This document shows positions 1 to 13,494 of a DNA stretch of 64,000 nt, in pieces. Both the position numbers and the translations under genes were made by a program. Each line of letters opens with the position of its first letter. Within the stretch, counting starts at the first letter, position 1. This DNA comes from Acephala macrosclerotiorum (Eukaryota; Ascomycota; Leotiomycetes; Helotiales; Mollisiaceae), in the NCBI GenBank assembly GCA_014904845.1, contig MU119454.1, forward strand, positions 4,472-68,471. The letters run 5' to 3'. The notes under the pieces are model-generated. The model saw nothing but the letters and a program-made list of their open reading frames with translations, ran no database searches and was not told the DNA's origin.

Positions 1-3000
1 AATAATAATAATTCGTTAATTAATATATTAAATAATTAAAAATTAAATTAATATTATTTTTTTATTTTTATTATTAAATATTTAAATTATAAAATGAAAT
101 TTTTCGTATAAAATTATCGTTTTTATAATTTTAATTTCGTTTATTAATTATCGATTTTTTTCGAATTATTAAAAATTAATTTAAAAAAAATTTTCGTAAT
201 TAATTTATTTTTATTTATAAAAAACTACGAACGAATTATTTAAAATAATAAAAAAAAATTGTCGATTAAATAAATTTTAAAAAATTTTATATTTATATAA
301 ATTATTATATAAATATATTTATTAAAATTAAAAATATAAAACGTAATTTTTATTATAATTCGAAATAAATAGAAATTTTTTTTTAAAATATATAAAAATT
401 TTTTAATCGAACGAAATAAATTAAATATATTTTTTTTTATTTTCGAATTTTTTTAAAAAAAATTTAAATTTAAATTTAAATTTTTTAATAAGTTTTTTTT
501 TAATAAATAATTTTTTAATTATTTTTTTAATTATTTAAATTTTTAATAAAATAATTTTATTATAATATTACGAAAATGTTTTAATTTATTTAATAATTAT
601 AATTAATATATTTTTTTATTTATTATTAAAAATAAATCGATTAAATAATAATTTTATAAATTATTTTTTATTTGTAAAATATTATTAATTTAACGAGTAA
701 TATAATATTTTCAAATTATAATTATTATATTTTTTATCGTTTTAATTTTAATAATAATTAATATTATAAACGCGTTTTATTATAATATTATTTAATTTTA
801 TTATATTAAAAAACAAATTTTTTTTTTAATATTTTTAATATAAATTAAAAACTATAATAAAAAATATTTTAAAATAAAAATAAAATATACGTATTTTTAA
901 AAATATTATTTTAAAAACTCAAAAAAATTATTAAAAAATTTAATAAAATAAAAAATAAATATAAAATAATAATTTATTACAAAATAAATTAATTTAAAAC
1001 GATAATATTTAATTGATTTAAAATAATAAAAAATTAATATTATAAACAAATTTTAAAATAAATATAATATTATTTATAATATATATAAAAAAATTTATTA
1101 AAATTAAATTTATTATTATAATAAATTTTTCAATTTTTTAATATATGATAAAACGATTATAAATCTCGAAAAATCGATTATTTTTAACGAGAAATTTATA
1201 ACGAATATTAAACGTATAATACAAAAAAAAAAAATTTAAAAACTCAAATAAAAATAAAAAATAAAATTATTAAAAAATTTAATAATTTAAAAAAAATTTA
1301 TTTTAATAATAATAATAAATATAAAAAAACAATTTACGATTTTTTTAATAAAAAATTGAAATTATTTTAAATTTATTATAATAATATAAATATTATATTA
1401 AATGTATATAAAAAAACTTTTTTAATTATATTAAAAAAACAAATACGAAATTTTTATTTAAATAATATTTTTTATTATAATTTTTCATTTAAAAAAATTA
1501 TTAAATATATAAAAATTAAATTTAAAATTTTATATATTTTAATAATATATTAAAAAAAATAAAAAAAAAATAATTTTACGAAATATTATTAAAAAAAGTT
1601 TTACTAAAAAATTAATTGAAAATTTCAAATTATTATTTAATAAATTACAATAAATTCGAGAAAAATAATTAAAAAAAAAATCATAAAAATAATAATATAA
1701 AAAATTGTATTTTACAAATTTATAATAATATTAAAAAATATTATATATATTTTGTAAATTTTAAAAACACGTTAAAAAACGTTTAATATTAATTGTAATA
1801 TATTATTTAATTAATTAAAAAAAACGAAATATAAAATAATTAAATTTTAATATTTATTTTATCGATTATAAATATAATAAATATAAAATAAATAAAAATC
1901 GTAATAATAAATACGATTAAAATAAATATAATTACAATTATAAAAATTAAAAATATAATAAATACAATTAAAATAATTATTCGAAAAAAAAAAAATATTA
2001 TATTTATAAAAAAACAAAATATTAATCAATAAAATACTTTTTAAAAAAAAAATAATAAATATATAAAAAATTTAAAAATTAAATTTATTTTTAATATAAA
2101 AAATACGTTTTTATAATAAATTATTAAATTTTTTTAATTTACGAAAAGAAAATAAAAAAAATCGATAATAAAAATAAAATAAATTTTTTTAATATTTTTA
2201 TTTTAAATATAAAAAAATTCAATTTCAAAAAATAAAATAAAAATAATTAAAAATTTATAAAAATTAAATTTTTTATTATAAAATATATTAATATTAAAAA
2301 ATTAATTATAAAATTAAATAATTAAAAAATATAATATTTTTTAATTAAAAACGATCTATTTTATTTAATTAAAAAAAATTTAAATTAAAAAAAAGATTTT
2401 TAATTTACAAATAAATATATTATAAAAAATTTTTAAAATATATTATTAAATACAAATATAATTAATTTATAATTTTACAAAAAATCGATTTATAAATAAA
2501 ATTCAATATTTCGAATTATAAAAAAATTTTTTAATTTAAAATAAATAATATAAAAATCGAAAATATAATTAAAATTTATATTTTTATTAAAAACGTTATT
2601 TTTTACGTTATATTTTATAATATATTATTTTTATTATTTTTAAAAAATATAATAATAATATAATCGTATTAATTGTACGCAAATAAAAATACTTTTAAAT
2701 TCTATTAATAAAATCCAAAAAAAATTTGATTTAATATTATTTAATAAATACGAATTTACAATACGTATATAAAAAATTTGAATATTTATTAATATAATAA
2801 TTTGTAAATATTTTTAATAAAATTAAATATAAAAATTTTATATTTTAATAATTAAAACAAATAAACAAATTTTATTACTATTATTAAATAAATACGAAAT
2901 CGTTAAAACGATTTAAAAAATTTTTATTAAAAGATTACAAATTTAATTATTTAATAATTATTAATATTATATATTTAAATAATAATACGATTTTACAATT

Positions 3001-6000
3001 TGTAAATTTTATTATAAAATTTTAAAACGTACGATTTATTATAAAAATATTTGTATAAACGATATAAAATATAATTAAAAAATATTAAATTAATACGTAT
3101 TTAAAATTATTAAAATTTTTAATTTATAACGTTAAAAAAAATTTAAATAATAAATAAAAATCGTAATAATAAAAATAAAAATTTTTTTAATTGAAATATA
3201 TAATTCAATTAAAAAAATAAAAAAATATTATATTTTATTATAATAAATTTATACGATTATATTAAAAAAAATAATAAAATATATTACAAAAAACAAATAT
3301 TATAAATAATAATAAAAATTTGTAACGATTTAATAAAATCGAATAAATTCGTATTTATTTTATTAGTATTTAAAATATATTTTAAAATTTTCAATACAAA
3401 TATTTTTATATTAATAATAATAATAAAAATAAACGAATTTTATTATATATAAATTAAACGATAAATTAATAATATTTTAATAATAAAAAACGATTTTAAT
3501 ATTTTAATTACTTTAAATTTATTTATTAATTTCGACGTTCGAATTTTTAAAAAATACAAAAAATAAAAAATATATTATATAATTATTTTATAAATTAATA
3601 AATTTTAAATTAATTATAATAAAAATTGTAAATTAAAAAATCAATAAAAAAAACGAAAAACTAAAAACGATAAAAACAAAATAAAAAATTAAAAATTAAA
3701 AAAACTATAATAATAATTATTTAATTTTAATCGAAATTTAATTTAAATATTATAAATAATCGAGAAATACGAAAAATAAATCGAAATTTACAATTTATTT
3801 TAAATAAAAATATTTTGATTTTACGAATATTAATAATAATAATATCGATTTTACAAATAATAAAAATTTTAATAAATATTATATAAACAAAAAAATTATT
3901 ATTAATATAATTTATATAACGAATAAAAAAAAAACGAATATAAAACTCGTAATTAAATTACGAAAAAAAAAATTATTATTATATTTAAAAAAAAATTTAA
4001 AATTTTATAATAAAAAAAATAAAAAAAATTATTAATTAAAAACGTTTTTAAATTTATATAATACGATTTAATAATATATAAAAATATTTCGATTTTTAAA
4101 TTTAAATTAATACACGAAATTAAAAACAAAATAATAAACGAATTATATAAAAAAACGAAAATCGTAATTTAAATTTTTAACGATAAATTGAAAAAATTTA
4201 TTTTTACGAAATTTTTTATAATTTAATAAATAAATCAAAAAACAATTTTAATTTTAATTTTAATTTTAATTTTAATTTCAATTTTAATTTCAATTTTAAT
4301 TTCAATTTTAATTTCAATTTTAATTTCAATTTTAATTTCAATTTTAATTTAAAATTATAAAACGTTATATAAATATATACGTAATTGCAAATTTTAATTT
4401 AATAAATAATTTTTATTAATTTATTAAAAAAAATAATATATTTTTATTTTAAAAAAACAATTATAATTATAAAAAAATTATTATATAAATTTGTAAAAAT
4501 AAATATTTATTAATTTATTATATATTATAAATATTATATTTTCAAATTAAAAATAAAATTTTTAATATATAATTTTTGTTTTTTAATTAGAAAAAATAAA
4601 AAAATATTTGAAATTATTAATATATAAATAAACGATATATTAAAATTATTAACGTTATAATTTGTAAATTTGAAAAAAAAAAGAAATTAAAAAAAATTAA
4701 ATTGTAAATAAAAAATATTTAATATTTAATATTTACAAATTAATTAATATTTAACGATAAAATTATACAATTATTAAAAAAAAAAAAAAATACGATTTAA
4801 ATAAAAAAATTAAAATAAAAAATTCGAATTTATTGATTTAAAAACTATAAATTATTTTAATTAATATTAAAAATAATAAATTCGTAAAACGTATATTGTA
4901 TTTATTTATTAATTAAAAACTGTTTTTAATTTATTAATTATTGTATAATATTAAATTTCAATCGAAAAAAACGTAATAATTTTAAATAAAAAATTAAAAT
5001 AATAATAAAATAATTTATTATACAATATTTATTATATTTCGATCGATTTAAAAATAATTAAAATATTCGTATTTGTAAACGATTTATATATTAATAATAT
5101 CGATTTTAATTCGCAAATTGAATATATAATTATAATAATTAATAAAATTCGAACGAAAAACGATTTTAAAATAAAAAACAATTTAATATATTAAAATTTT
5201 ATAAAATATAAAAAAATTATTAAAAACGTTTTAATGTTTAAAATCTATAAAATAATTAACGAAATAAATATAATAATTGTAATAATTTTTATTATTAATA
5301 TAATCGTAAAATAATTCGATTTATTTAATATTTTTATTATTGTTTATATAAATTTGTATTTTTTATACAATTGTTTAATAAAATTAAAAATAACGATTAA
5401 AAAACGTTTTATAATCGATATTATAATTTTAAAATAATCGTATAAATATAAAAAATTATAAAAAGTACAATAAATATATAAAACAATAATTCGATAAACG
5501 TTATAAAAAAATTTAATTTAAATAAAATTTTATAAACGTTTATTAATACGAATAATTTTACGATTAAAATAAAAAAATAAATAAAAAAAATTTTTTTTTA
5601 AAATTTTATTTTTTTGAATTAAACAAATTAATTTATTTCGAATTAAATTTTTAAAAATATAAAAAAAATAATTAATTATTATTAATTAATTATATAAATT
5701 ACAATTTAAAATACTCGATTATTGATTTTGTAATTTTATTATTTATTTTATTTATTTTATTATCGATTTTTCGATTTTATTAATAACGATATTAAATATA
5801 GTTTTTTATTATAATAAATTAATTTTAAAACTTTTTTACGTTTTAATAAATTTCGATTTTATTAATTGATTTTTAAATCGATTAAAATATCGTATTATAA
5901 AAATTCGATCGTATTTAAAACGCGTCGAATTATTAATACTTTCAATAATTATACGATATTATTAATACTACGAATAGAAATTTATTAATTGTATAAAATA

Positions 6001-7540
6001 CGATTTTTTAAAGTATAATATAAATAGAAAAATTTTTTATAATACGAATACAAAATAATTAAATTATTGATTTAATTATTTTTTTAATTTCGATTATCGA
6101 TTTATGTATTAATTAATATTTTTTCGATTTTTTTGTAAATATACGAGTAATTAAAAAATAAAATAATACAATTTGTAATATTTTTTTTATTACGATTAAA
6201 GTATTATTAAATCAAATTTTATATTAATTTTACGAGAAAAAAAGATTAATTAAAACAAAAATTAAAATATATATATAAAAAAAAAAAAAATTATTTTTTG
6301 TTTTAAAAACGATTACTTTTTTTTTTAAAAAAATTGTTTAATTAATATTATATAAAATTATTGTAATTTTACGAAAAATTTATAATATAATTAATATAAT
6401 TACGAGATTTTTCTATTTATTTTTTTTGAACGAGCGATTTTTTATAATCGTTTTATAAGTATTAAATTTTTAAATTACGAAATTATTTATTGAGTTTACG
6501 ATTAAATAGAAAATTACACTAAAAAATAAATTAAATTTTTATTATAAAAATAAAAATTACTAATATCGAGATATATATACGTGCTTATTACGTGTTTTAA
6601 TTAAAAAAAAATTAATGTAAAAATTGAAAATATATTAATACTTTTAATTTTAAACTTAGTTTTTTAAACAATTAATAATTTTCATATTCAATACGTAAAA
6701 ACTACGATTATTAAACGTAATATATTGATATACTCGAGTATTTTAATATTATTAATACGTAAAAATATATATAATTATTAATTTTTTTAAATTTAAAATA
6801 TATTTTAATTATAATTATTATAAATATAAATTTATAATTTCGTTTAATAAATTTTTTATAATAAAATAAATTTAATATATTAATTTTTAAATACGTTAAT
6901 TTTATAATAATAATCGTAAAAATTTCAAATTTTAATTTTAATAATATAAATTAAACGTATTTTAAATTATATTTTAAATTAAAAATTTTTATTTTTTATT
7001 TAAATTTAAATTTTTTAATTTATTTATTTATAATATTTATTATTATTAATAAAATTTTTTTAATAATATTTTAATTAAATAATAAATATAATTATTTAAT
7101 TATTTAATCGAATTTTTAAATATTTATATAACGTTAAAAAAAAAATTTTTATAATTTAATAATATTTAAAAAAAATATAATATAATTTTTTTAAATAAAA
7201 CTTTTATTATTTTATAATTAAAAATTAAAATATTTGTTTTAAATTAATTATAATAATAATTATTAATTAAAATTCGATATAATTACAAATTTATATTATT
7301 TATAAATATTTATAATATATATTTCGAAATTAAACTTATTATAAAATATTTAATTAATTTATTTTAAATATAATATAAATCGAATTTTTAATATTTTTTA
7401 TTATTACGTAAAAATATTACCAACGAATAAAAAAAATGCAAAAGTTATAAAAGTTTTAATTGATTGATTAATTGATTAATTATAAATTATTAATTTTTCT
7501 ATTAATTTTAATTAATAATTCCATTTACACTACCAATAAC
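1..7540. repeat. AT-rich, RIP-like gene-free island
   Basis: This stretch is almost entirely A and T, with stops in every frame and no open reading frame of useful length. The few remaining G and C bases lie mostly in CG dinucleotides (acga, tcg, cgt), while CA/TG, CC and CT are scarce. That is the look of repeated DNA degraded by C-to-T mutation on both strands, as RIP does in Pezizomycotina. No transposon protein can be read, so the original element is unknown. The switch to balanced composition is abrupt, near 7430-7540. Confidence 0.85.
4244..4351. repeat. 6/12-bp tandem repeat inside the AT-rich island
   Basis: TTTTAA units pass into regular 12-base units of the form TTTTAATTTCAA. The single C recurs every 12 bases, at about 4279, 4291, 4303, 4315, 4327 and 4339. 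The regularity contrasts with the scrambled surroundings. Confidence 0.85.
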
Positions 7541-7555
7541 CGGACTCCTATTCAC

Positions 7556-10328
7556 TCAATTTTGAGTCGGGGAAGTAGGTAAATGCCACCCCATCCTCTC
7601 CGCAAACATCGCCCCTTCATTCCTCGGTCCTCTCGCAAGATCGGGGTATTGTTCTCCACCAAGATTGCCCCTGATTTTCCATGAAATGTGGTTTAGGTCC
7701 GAATGTCCTGATAAGGAGAAATATGTCAAGCCGCGAGGGTATTCGATAACGTCTGTTCCTGGTGCTTCTTCGTCTTGCCCCATATGATCGATCAATATCG
7801 TGAAGACGTGATTCTCCCCGGTCTGGGGTGAGGATGGAAGCGGAAAATTTTGCACCCAAGTTTGGTTCGATCCAGTTCCTGCCCAACTTCCGAGGATTGT
7901 GCTGTTGAGCCAGACGGAGTGGCCGAAGCCTACGCCGCCAGTGACGTTCACGAGAAAATTGGACTCGTTGCCATTTGAGATAAAATGGCCTCGGTAATTG
8001 AGCGATCCTGCATGGAAACCGTAGTCTTTAACGTACAGATAGGTTGGTGTACGTTTTCCTCACGGGTTTGTGGTCGTAGTGTGTAAGCAGGCAGTCCAGA
8101 GAGAGTCGTCGTAGGTAGATGAGAGTTCGGGGAGGGAGTCGTGGTATTTCCACTCGCAGCTTGAATTTGAGAAGTCGGGGAGGACGATCTCTGGAGCTTT
8201 GTAGTCAACTGTGGCGATAAGGCTGCCAGAGGAGGATTTGGTAGTATGAAGAGGAGCGCCATTGAAGATTATTGACGTCATTGAGTCTGAGGTGCAGCGA
8301 TGACTTGTAAGGTCGTTGTGCAATTCACACCACCCGTCAAATGCAAGTCGGGACCGTCGATGAACGCACTGCGAAGTAGATTGCCAGCTTTGACAATGAC
8401 CATGGACTTCGACATAGAGCTGTAATTGCCGATTGGTGCTGGAGCTGGAAGTTCTAGGGCCAGATGTCGTATGCTTCGTTTCGCCAGAGCAGGTAGACTG
8501 TCAAATCGCCTATTGTAACGACTTGACGAGCTGTCGTGACTTCCCAATTTATGACCCAAGCTGCTCCCACTTTGGCGACTTGGCAGAAGAGCCACTTGAG
8601 AGCTCAGGCTTAGTCAGAGAAGCTGGGAACGCTATAGATAACAAGGACTCTTCCAGATCCGGAGGTCCCAGTCCAAGTGTAAATATCAGCCGTCGAGTAG
8701 ACCAGATTGATTCCACCAACATCAAAATCCGTGATGTGAATATTCGAGTCTCGTCTAATCATCAAAAGCGTTCCTCCAAGCTGGGAGATGGTGACATTGC
8801 CAATGCTTATCGAAACCGTCAAAGTGTAGGAGGCATTGCCGGTAAAGGTGAAGTCCGCATGTTTCGCAACATAGAAGTTCGTTTTCGTCCAATTTCCCTA
8901 CAATGGTGTCACAACAATTGCAGAAGTTGAGACGAAAGAACTATTTCTAACGTTTCCGGCTGTCGCTGTCAAGTATGCTGGAGATATTTTGAAGAAGTTT
9001 GTTTGTAATTTATCTTATTGTATTTTTCACGCCATATTTGACGGTCTTCAGTGATTGATGCTCTATAGTCGTATGAGGCGTAGCCACCGTGATGTCCCAA
9101 ATTGCCCCAATTCGTGCCGCCGTAGATCTGAAAACAGTCAGCGCCAAAGTCCGACCAAAGAGAGGACATTTACCATGTATGTGTTGAAGATTGTGACTCC
9201 AAAGCTGTAGTTGTTCTTGAAAATAACCCTGACGCCTTCATTATTAACCAGAATTGCACATCTATCCTCGCCTACTCCTCCCCTATCACGAGGTCAACTG
9301 AAAGTCAAGTTGATAGCACGGTTTGACTTACCATCCATCGCCCGACCCACCTTCGAACTCCATGATTGTAAATGGTGTCGAGGGACTGAAACCCATGTGA
9401 TTGGTTTGCCATCCGGTCGGAAATCTATATGTGGGCGTGAGCACAATCATATCGAAACGGATACACATCAATCCCATAAATATCCACAGCACCCAACCCA
9501 CTTCCAGTAGCGAAGTACCCCTTATTCTCATTGTCATTAACAGCAAACGGCACAACAATACCCGCATCTCTTAGACGATCTTCAGTAAAGCTATCAACTC
9601 CCGATTAAATTGTTCAGGAAATTGTGTGAATGATTCTCCTGGTCAGGTAGAGTATTCATTTTCTGGCTGGACCATGATGACGGGTCCGCAATTTGTGATT
9701 TGTCCGTCTGCGGTGATTTTACCAAGGGTGGAGAGATAGTTGGTTGTTGCATTAAGATAATCGGGAGAAGTGGATCTTAATGTTCCGTTGAGTCTGAGTG
9801 TCCAGCCTAGCATACTGCCCGCTGCGGTCTCTGCGTTAATGTAATGATGGATCAGATGAGAGTCATATGATATTGAGGTTCATCTTACCGGTCCCGGATG
9901 AGCAATGAGATAAATGCCAGCCTCGCTTGCAGCTGCGAAGAATTGGTCGAGAGACCAGACACCTTCTGTGTAGACATGCCCAGGACCGCCTTCGAGCAAA
10001 CCCCAGTCTGTGTAGAACGATACTCCAGTGAACCCCATAGCTTTTATTTTCCGGAACACATCTAGCCATAGTCCTGGAGAGGGTAGACGGAATGGGTGGA
10101 ATTCGCCTGAATAGATCATTACCCGCTCTCCGCGAACGAAGAGGGAGTGCTGATCCCATGTTACCTGAAGAGGGTTTAGAAGACGTTCTATCAAACAATT
10201 GGAAGCTTACTCACCAAATCTTGCAACAATTGCCTCTTGAGTGTCAGCGAATTAGTGCTGCGATGGGTGGCCGAGGCATGGCAGACCCAAACGAGTACAA
10301 GGGCAAGAAGCAACAGAAGAAACCGCAT
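7556..10328 (-). pseudogene. GH35 beta-galactosidase, degenerate
   Basis: This is a relic of a secreted glycoside hydrolase family 35 beta-galactosidase, an enzyme that removes terminal beta-galactose from plant polysaccharides. Exon 1 (10328-10215) encodes a clear signal peptide starting MRFLLLLLALVLV. A clean 50-bp intron (10214-10165) follows, then the GH35 start ([25 protein letters not shown]) and further family blocks: [28 protein letters not shown] and a C-terminal jelly-roll stretch. The frame is broken many times. There is no acceptor AG in front of the INAETAAG exon (about 9845). In-frame stops occur at 9643-9645 (TGA where W is expected) and 8898-8900 (TAG). Frame changes lie near 9580, 9435, 8600 and 8055. 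The last readable codon is a TGA at 7556-7558, again where W is expected, and the rest of the protein is lost at the island edge. The number of lesions, some of them G-to-A, argues for real decay rather than sequence error. Confidence 0.85.
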
Positions 10329-11410
10329 TGCAACAGCTTATGATTTCTACCTAAGAAATGTCTGACTCGCAAGCATGGTTTTCAACATAGTAGTGCCATT
10401 AGATCCCAACGGGCCGACCATCGCTAGTAAAGTACCCGGCTCCATAAATGTAAAGTAAGATGAGTTCAACGGGGATTTCCTTCAGGCTGAATCGAAATAT
10501 TTCTCGCCAAGAAACAGTATGCAAGTACGTGAGTGCGCTCCAATGAGGCTGACGTGAGAAGGAAGTTAATTCATGAGCAAGGCAAAATGATGCAATCCTG
10601 TGTCGCATTCGCCCGAAGCCATGATCACTAAGCGCTTGTAGGAAGAGCCCCACTCGGGCGCCGTAGCTAAAAACGTAGCAGACTCTCCAGTGGAAAGGTT
10701 AAAGGTGGGAGCTTTGCCTGGAAGATGATGAACAATAGGTAGTACTGCAGGATCTAAGGTGGCTTCGGATAGATCGCCGAGCTACGAGATCTATCCAAGC
10801 ATCGTACCATATACAACGCAAGGACGGAATAATTGAGGCACAAAGGAGAAAGATGTGGACTTGAGGATAAAAGACAGTGTGGGGCCATATGCTGCGGGGT
10901 ATTAGATCAACAACGCTAAACCCCTCATCAGGATAAAGCCACGATCGTGTTCACCGTAACAAGTCAGAAAGTGGGAGAGAAAGAACCATTGTCGAGCCAT
11001 TGAAAGTCTCCCACCGTGCAGAATAACAGACACAAAGGCTGTCAATATCCTGCGCTTTCTGGGGCTTTATATGAAGAAACTAGAGTAGAATTCGAGAAAA
11101 ATCTAATGGGCAGTTTAGGGGATTAGACTCAGGACTGTGTTTGACCTCTCGGCTGCCATATTCCTCAGTCATGATGAATGTCCCGGATTTCCTAGTGCTC
11201 TGTGTCGCTTTTTCTGAACACCGCGAGAAAGGGAAAGACACAGTGCAGTTGAATAGGGTTTGAAAAAGGTATCATCAACAGTTAAACGACATGCCCCACG
11301 AGCAAAGTTGCTGCGCCACTTGGGAATCATTGCTTGGCTGAGATTTTGACATTATTTTCATATCAAGACTGTGGTATTGTACATATCCCAGCATCTCTAA
11401 TGGTATCCAT
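10329..11410. other. Intergenic, nothing recognised
   Basis: About 1.1 kb of balanced composition between the 5' end of the GH35 relic and the 3' end of CCT8. It should contain the old GH35 promoter and the CCT8 terminator. I see no supportable ORF, RNA gene or repeat. Confidence 0.5.
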
Positions 11411-13198
11411 CTAATCTTCGTCCCAGTTCTGTAATGTGTTAGCAAAATCCGAGACTGTGAGTATTGATAACTTACAGGATTTGGTCCTGGAGGCTTGGGA
11501 CCACCGGCTTGTCGTGCAACAATGATCTGGTCAACCGAAAGTACAGTCCTAGCAGCTTCAGTAGCAAGCTTGATAGCCCAACTCTTGGAGATCATAAGAT
11601 CTAAGATTCCCTTCTTCTTGGCATCAAGAGTACCGGTGTTGTCCTCATTCTAGGAATGTCAGCCACGACCATAGCACAAGCAAGAACCTCCTACCTCAAT
11701 ATCAACACCAGTGGTCCAGTCAGCTCTCTTGGAATGAGCAGTGTAAAGCCTACTCAAGACCTCGGTAGCATCGATTCCTGCACTTTCGGCCAGAGTTCTT
11801 GGGATAACCTCAAATGCTTCACCATACTTTCGGATCGAGTATTGCGCAAGTCCAGGAGTCTTGTCACCGAAAGCTTGTATCCTCTCGACCAATTGCATCT
11901 CTGTGGCTCCAGCACCAGGTACCAATCGAGGATCTCTTGTGACAGCCTTGATAACATTGACTCCGTCATCTACAGCTCGCTCAATATCGTCCAGGTGGTT
12001 TTGTGTAGCTCCTCGAATGACAAGGGTAGCTGTTCTTGTCTGCTCATTTTCTTGTCTGAACACTGTGACTCGGTCTCCTCCAATCTCGAGGGTCTCAACA
12101 ACATCAACGCTCCCCATCTCGTCTGGCATCGGTGCTCCTAGTCTGGCTAATGGTGTAGCACCGACGACTCTGCATAATCTTCGGAGCTCGAATTTGCTAA
12201 GAATTCGGATGACCAAGATACCAAAACGGTTGAGGTAATGCATAGCAAGTTCGCCGACGGTTGATCCTGCCACAACAACCCGCAGACCTGAATCGTATAG
12301 CTCCTTGATGTGAGTCTCCAACTGGTTCTCCTCGCCCTTTGTGAAATCCATCATCTCCTTCGCATTGTGTAACAGAACAGTGCCTTTCGTCTCGGTTTGG
12401 CTGATGTCGATTGGACATGAGTACACACCGACCTTTGCTCTTGTTGCCTTCTTGACAGATCCGTCAGGTTCTCTGCCAAAGACCATACCCTTGACCACTT
12501 TGCTCTGCTCCAGACTACCTCCCATGATCTTGACTACGCGGATGTTGTCGACATTGAAGTTAATCGGATTCTTGGGAAGGACGGCAAGAACAGCTTCAGA
12601 GACCATATCAGCTAGGATGTCTTCGTTGCCGCTTTGCTTGCTTGCAATCACCGTGCGGATGGCTTTGCTGAGTTCTGCTTGTGATCTAATATCCTCCACC
12701 TTGTCGACAGCCAGATTCTCGAGCTCTTCCAGTGCGAACTTTTGTGCCAGCTCGTAGCCTCGAATAATATCACTTGTCTTCAGACCCATTCGCAGAAGAT
12801 CTTCAGCCTTCTTCAACAGCTCTCCTGCCAAGACGATGACCAAATTTGTAGCATCTCCCATCTCTGCTTCCTGCTGTTGACTTGCCATAACAAGGAGCTT
12901 TGCTGCTGGGTGTACAACATCGAGTTCGCGGAGGATAGTAGCGGCATCAGATGTCAAAATCATCTTCTGCAAGTGGTTGATCACGATCTTATTGCGTCCG
13001 TAAGGACCAAGAGAAGTTTGGACCGTCGAGGCGATCGTACGGCACGCATCAATATTGCGTAGAACAGCTCCATCTTCAGAGTCGTAGCTATAGCAGATCA
13101 GCAGTTGATTTTTGCAAAGTAGCAACAGGAGAAGCATACTTATTATATCCTTGCTTGAAGAGGTTGGCATTCGGTGCGTTCGGGATATTAAGAGACAT
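11411..13198 (-). CDS. CCT8: T-complex protein 1 subunit theta (CCT8)
   Basis: This is one of eight subunits of the cytosolic chaperonin TRiC/CCT, which folds actin, tubulin and other proteins using ATP. Exons on the minus strand are 13198-13140, 13087-11695, 11649-11476 and 11428-11411, separated by introns of 45-52 bp. Together they give 547 residues, the usual length for the family. The start MSLNIPNAPNANLFKQGYNN matches fungal theta subunits. Chaperonin motifs follow in order: LGPYG (46-50), the phosphate-binding GDATN (97-101), and GAGATEMQL in the C-terminal equatorial part. The protein ends PKPPGPNPNWDED, a theta signature. It is head to head with the INO80-type gene, with 296 bp between start codons, so the two may share a promoter region. 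The frame is fully intact. Confidence 0.96.
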
Positions 13199-13494
13199 TT
13201 TGAAGGATTCGTGAGTAGAACAAGTTGGTCAAATTCACAACTGCTTCGAAGCTCTTCTGTCGCGTCTTCGAAATTTCCATCTAAACGCGCCTAAAAACGC
13301 CTGAAATGTGAGGTGCAGCGGTGGGTGCGGATTAATGAAGGCCCAGACGGGAACGAGCGGCCGCTGGTGCGATTTGAATAGCTTCATCGCGCTTCATCCA
13401 TCTTGGGCTGAACAACTTCACCCGCAGTTGTCGCACAACACCCCATTCTCTTTCATCGACACTTGCGCGAACCTTTAAGCTTCTCTTGTCGATA

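Noticed and set aside
1..7540. A named retrotransposon or DNA transposon in the AT-rich island
   Set aside because: No protein motif or terminal repeat survives, so any family name would be a guess.
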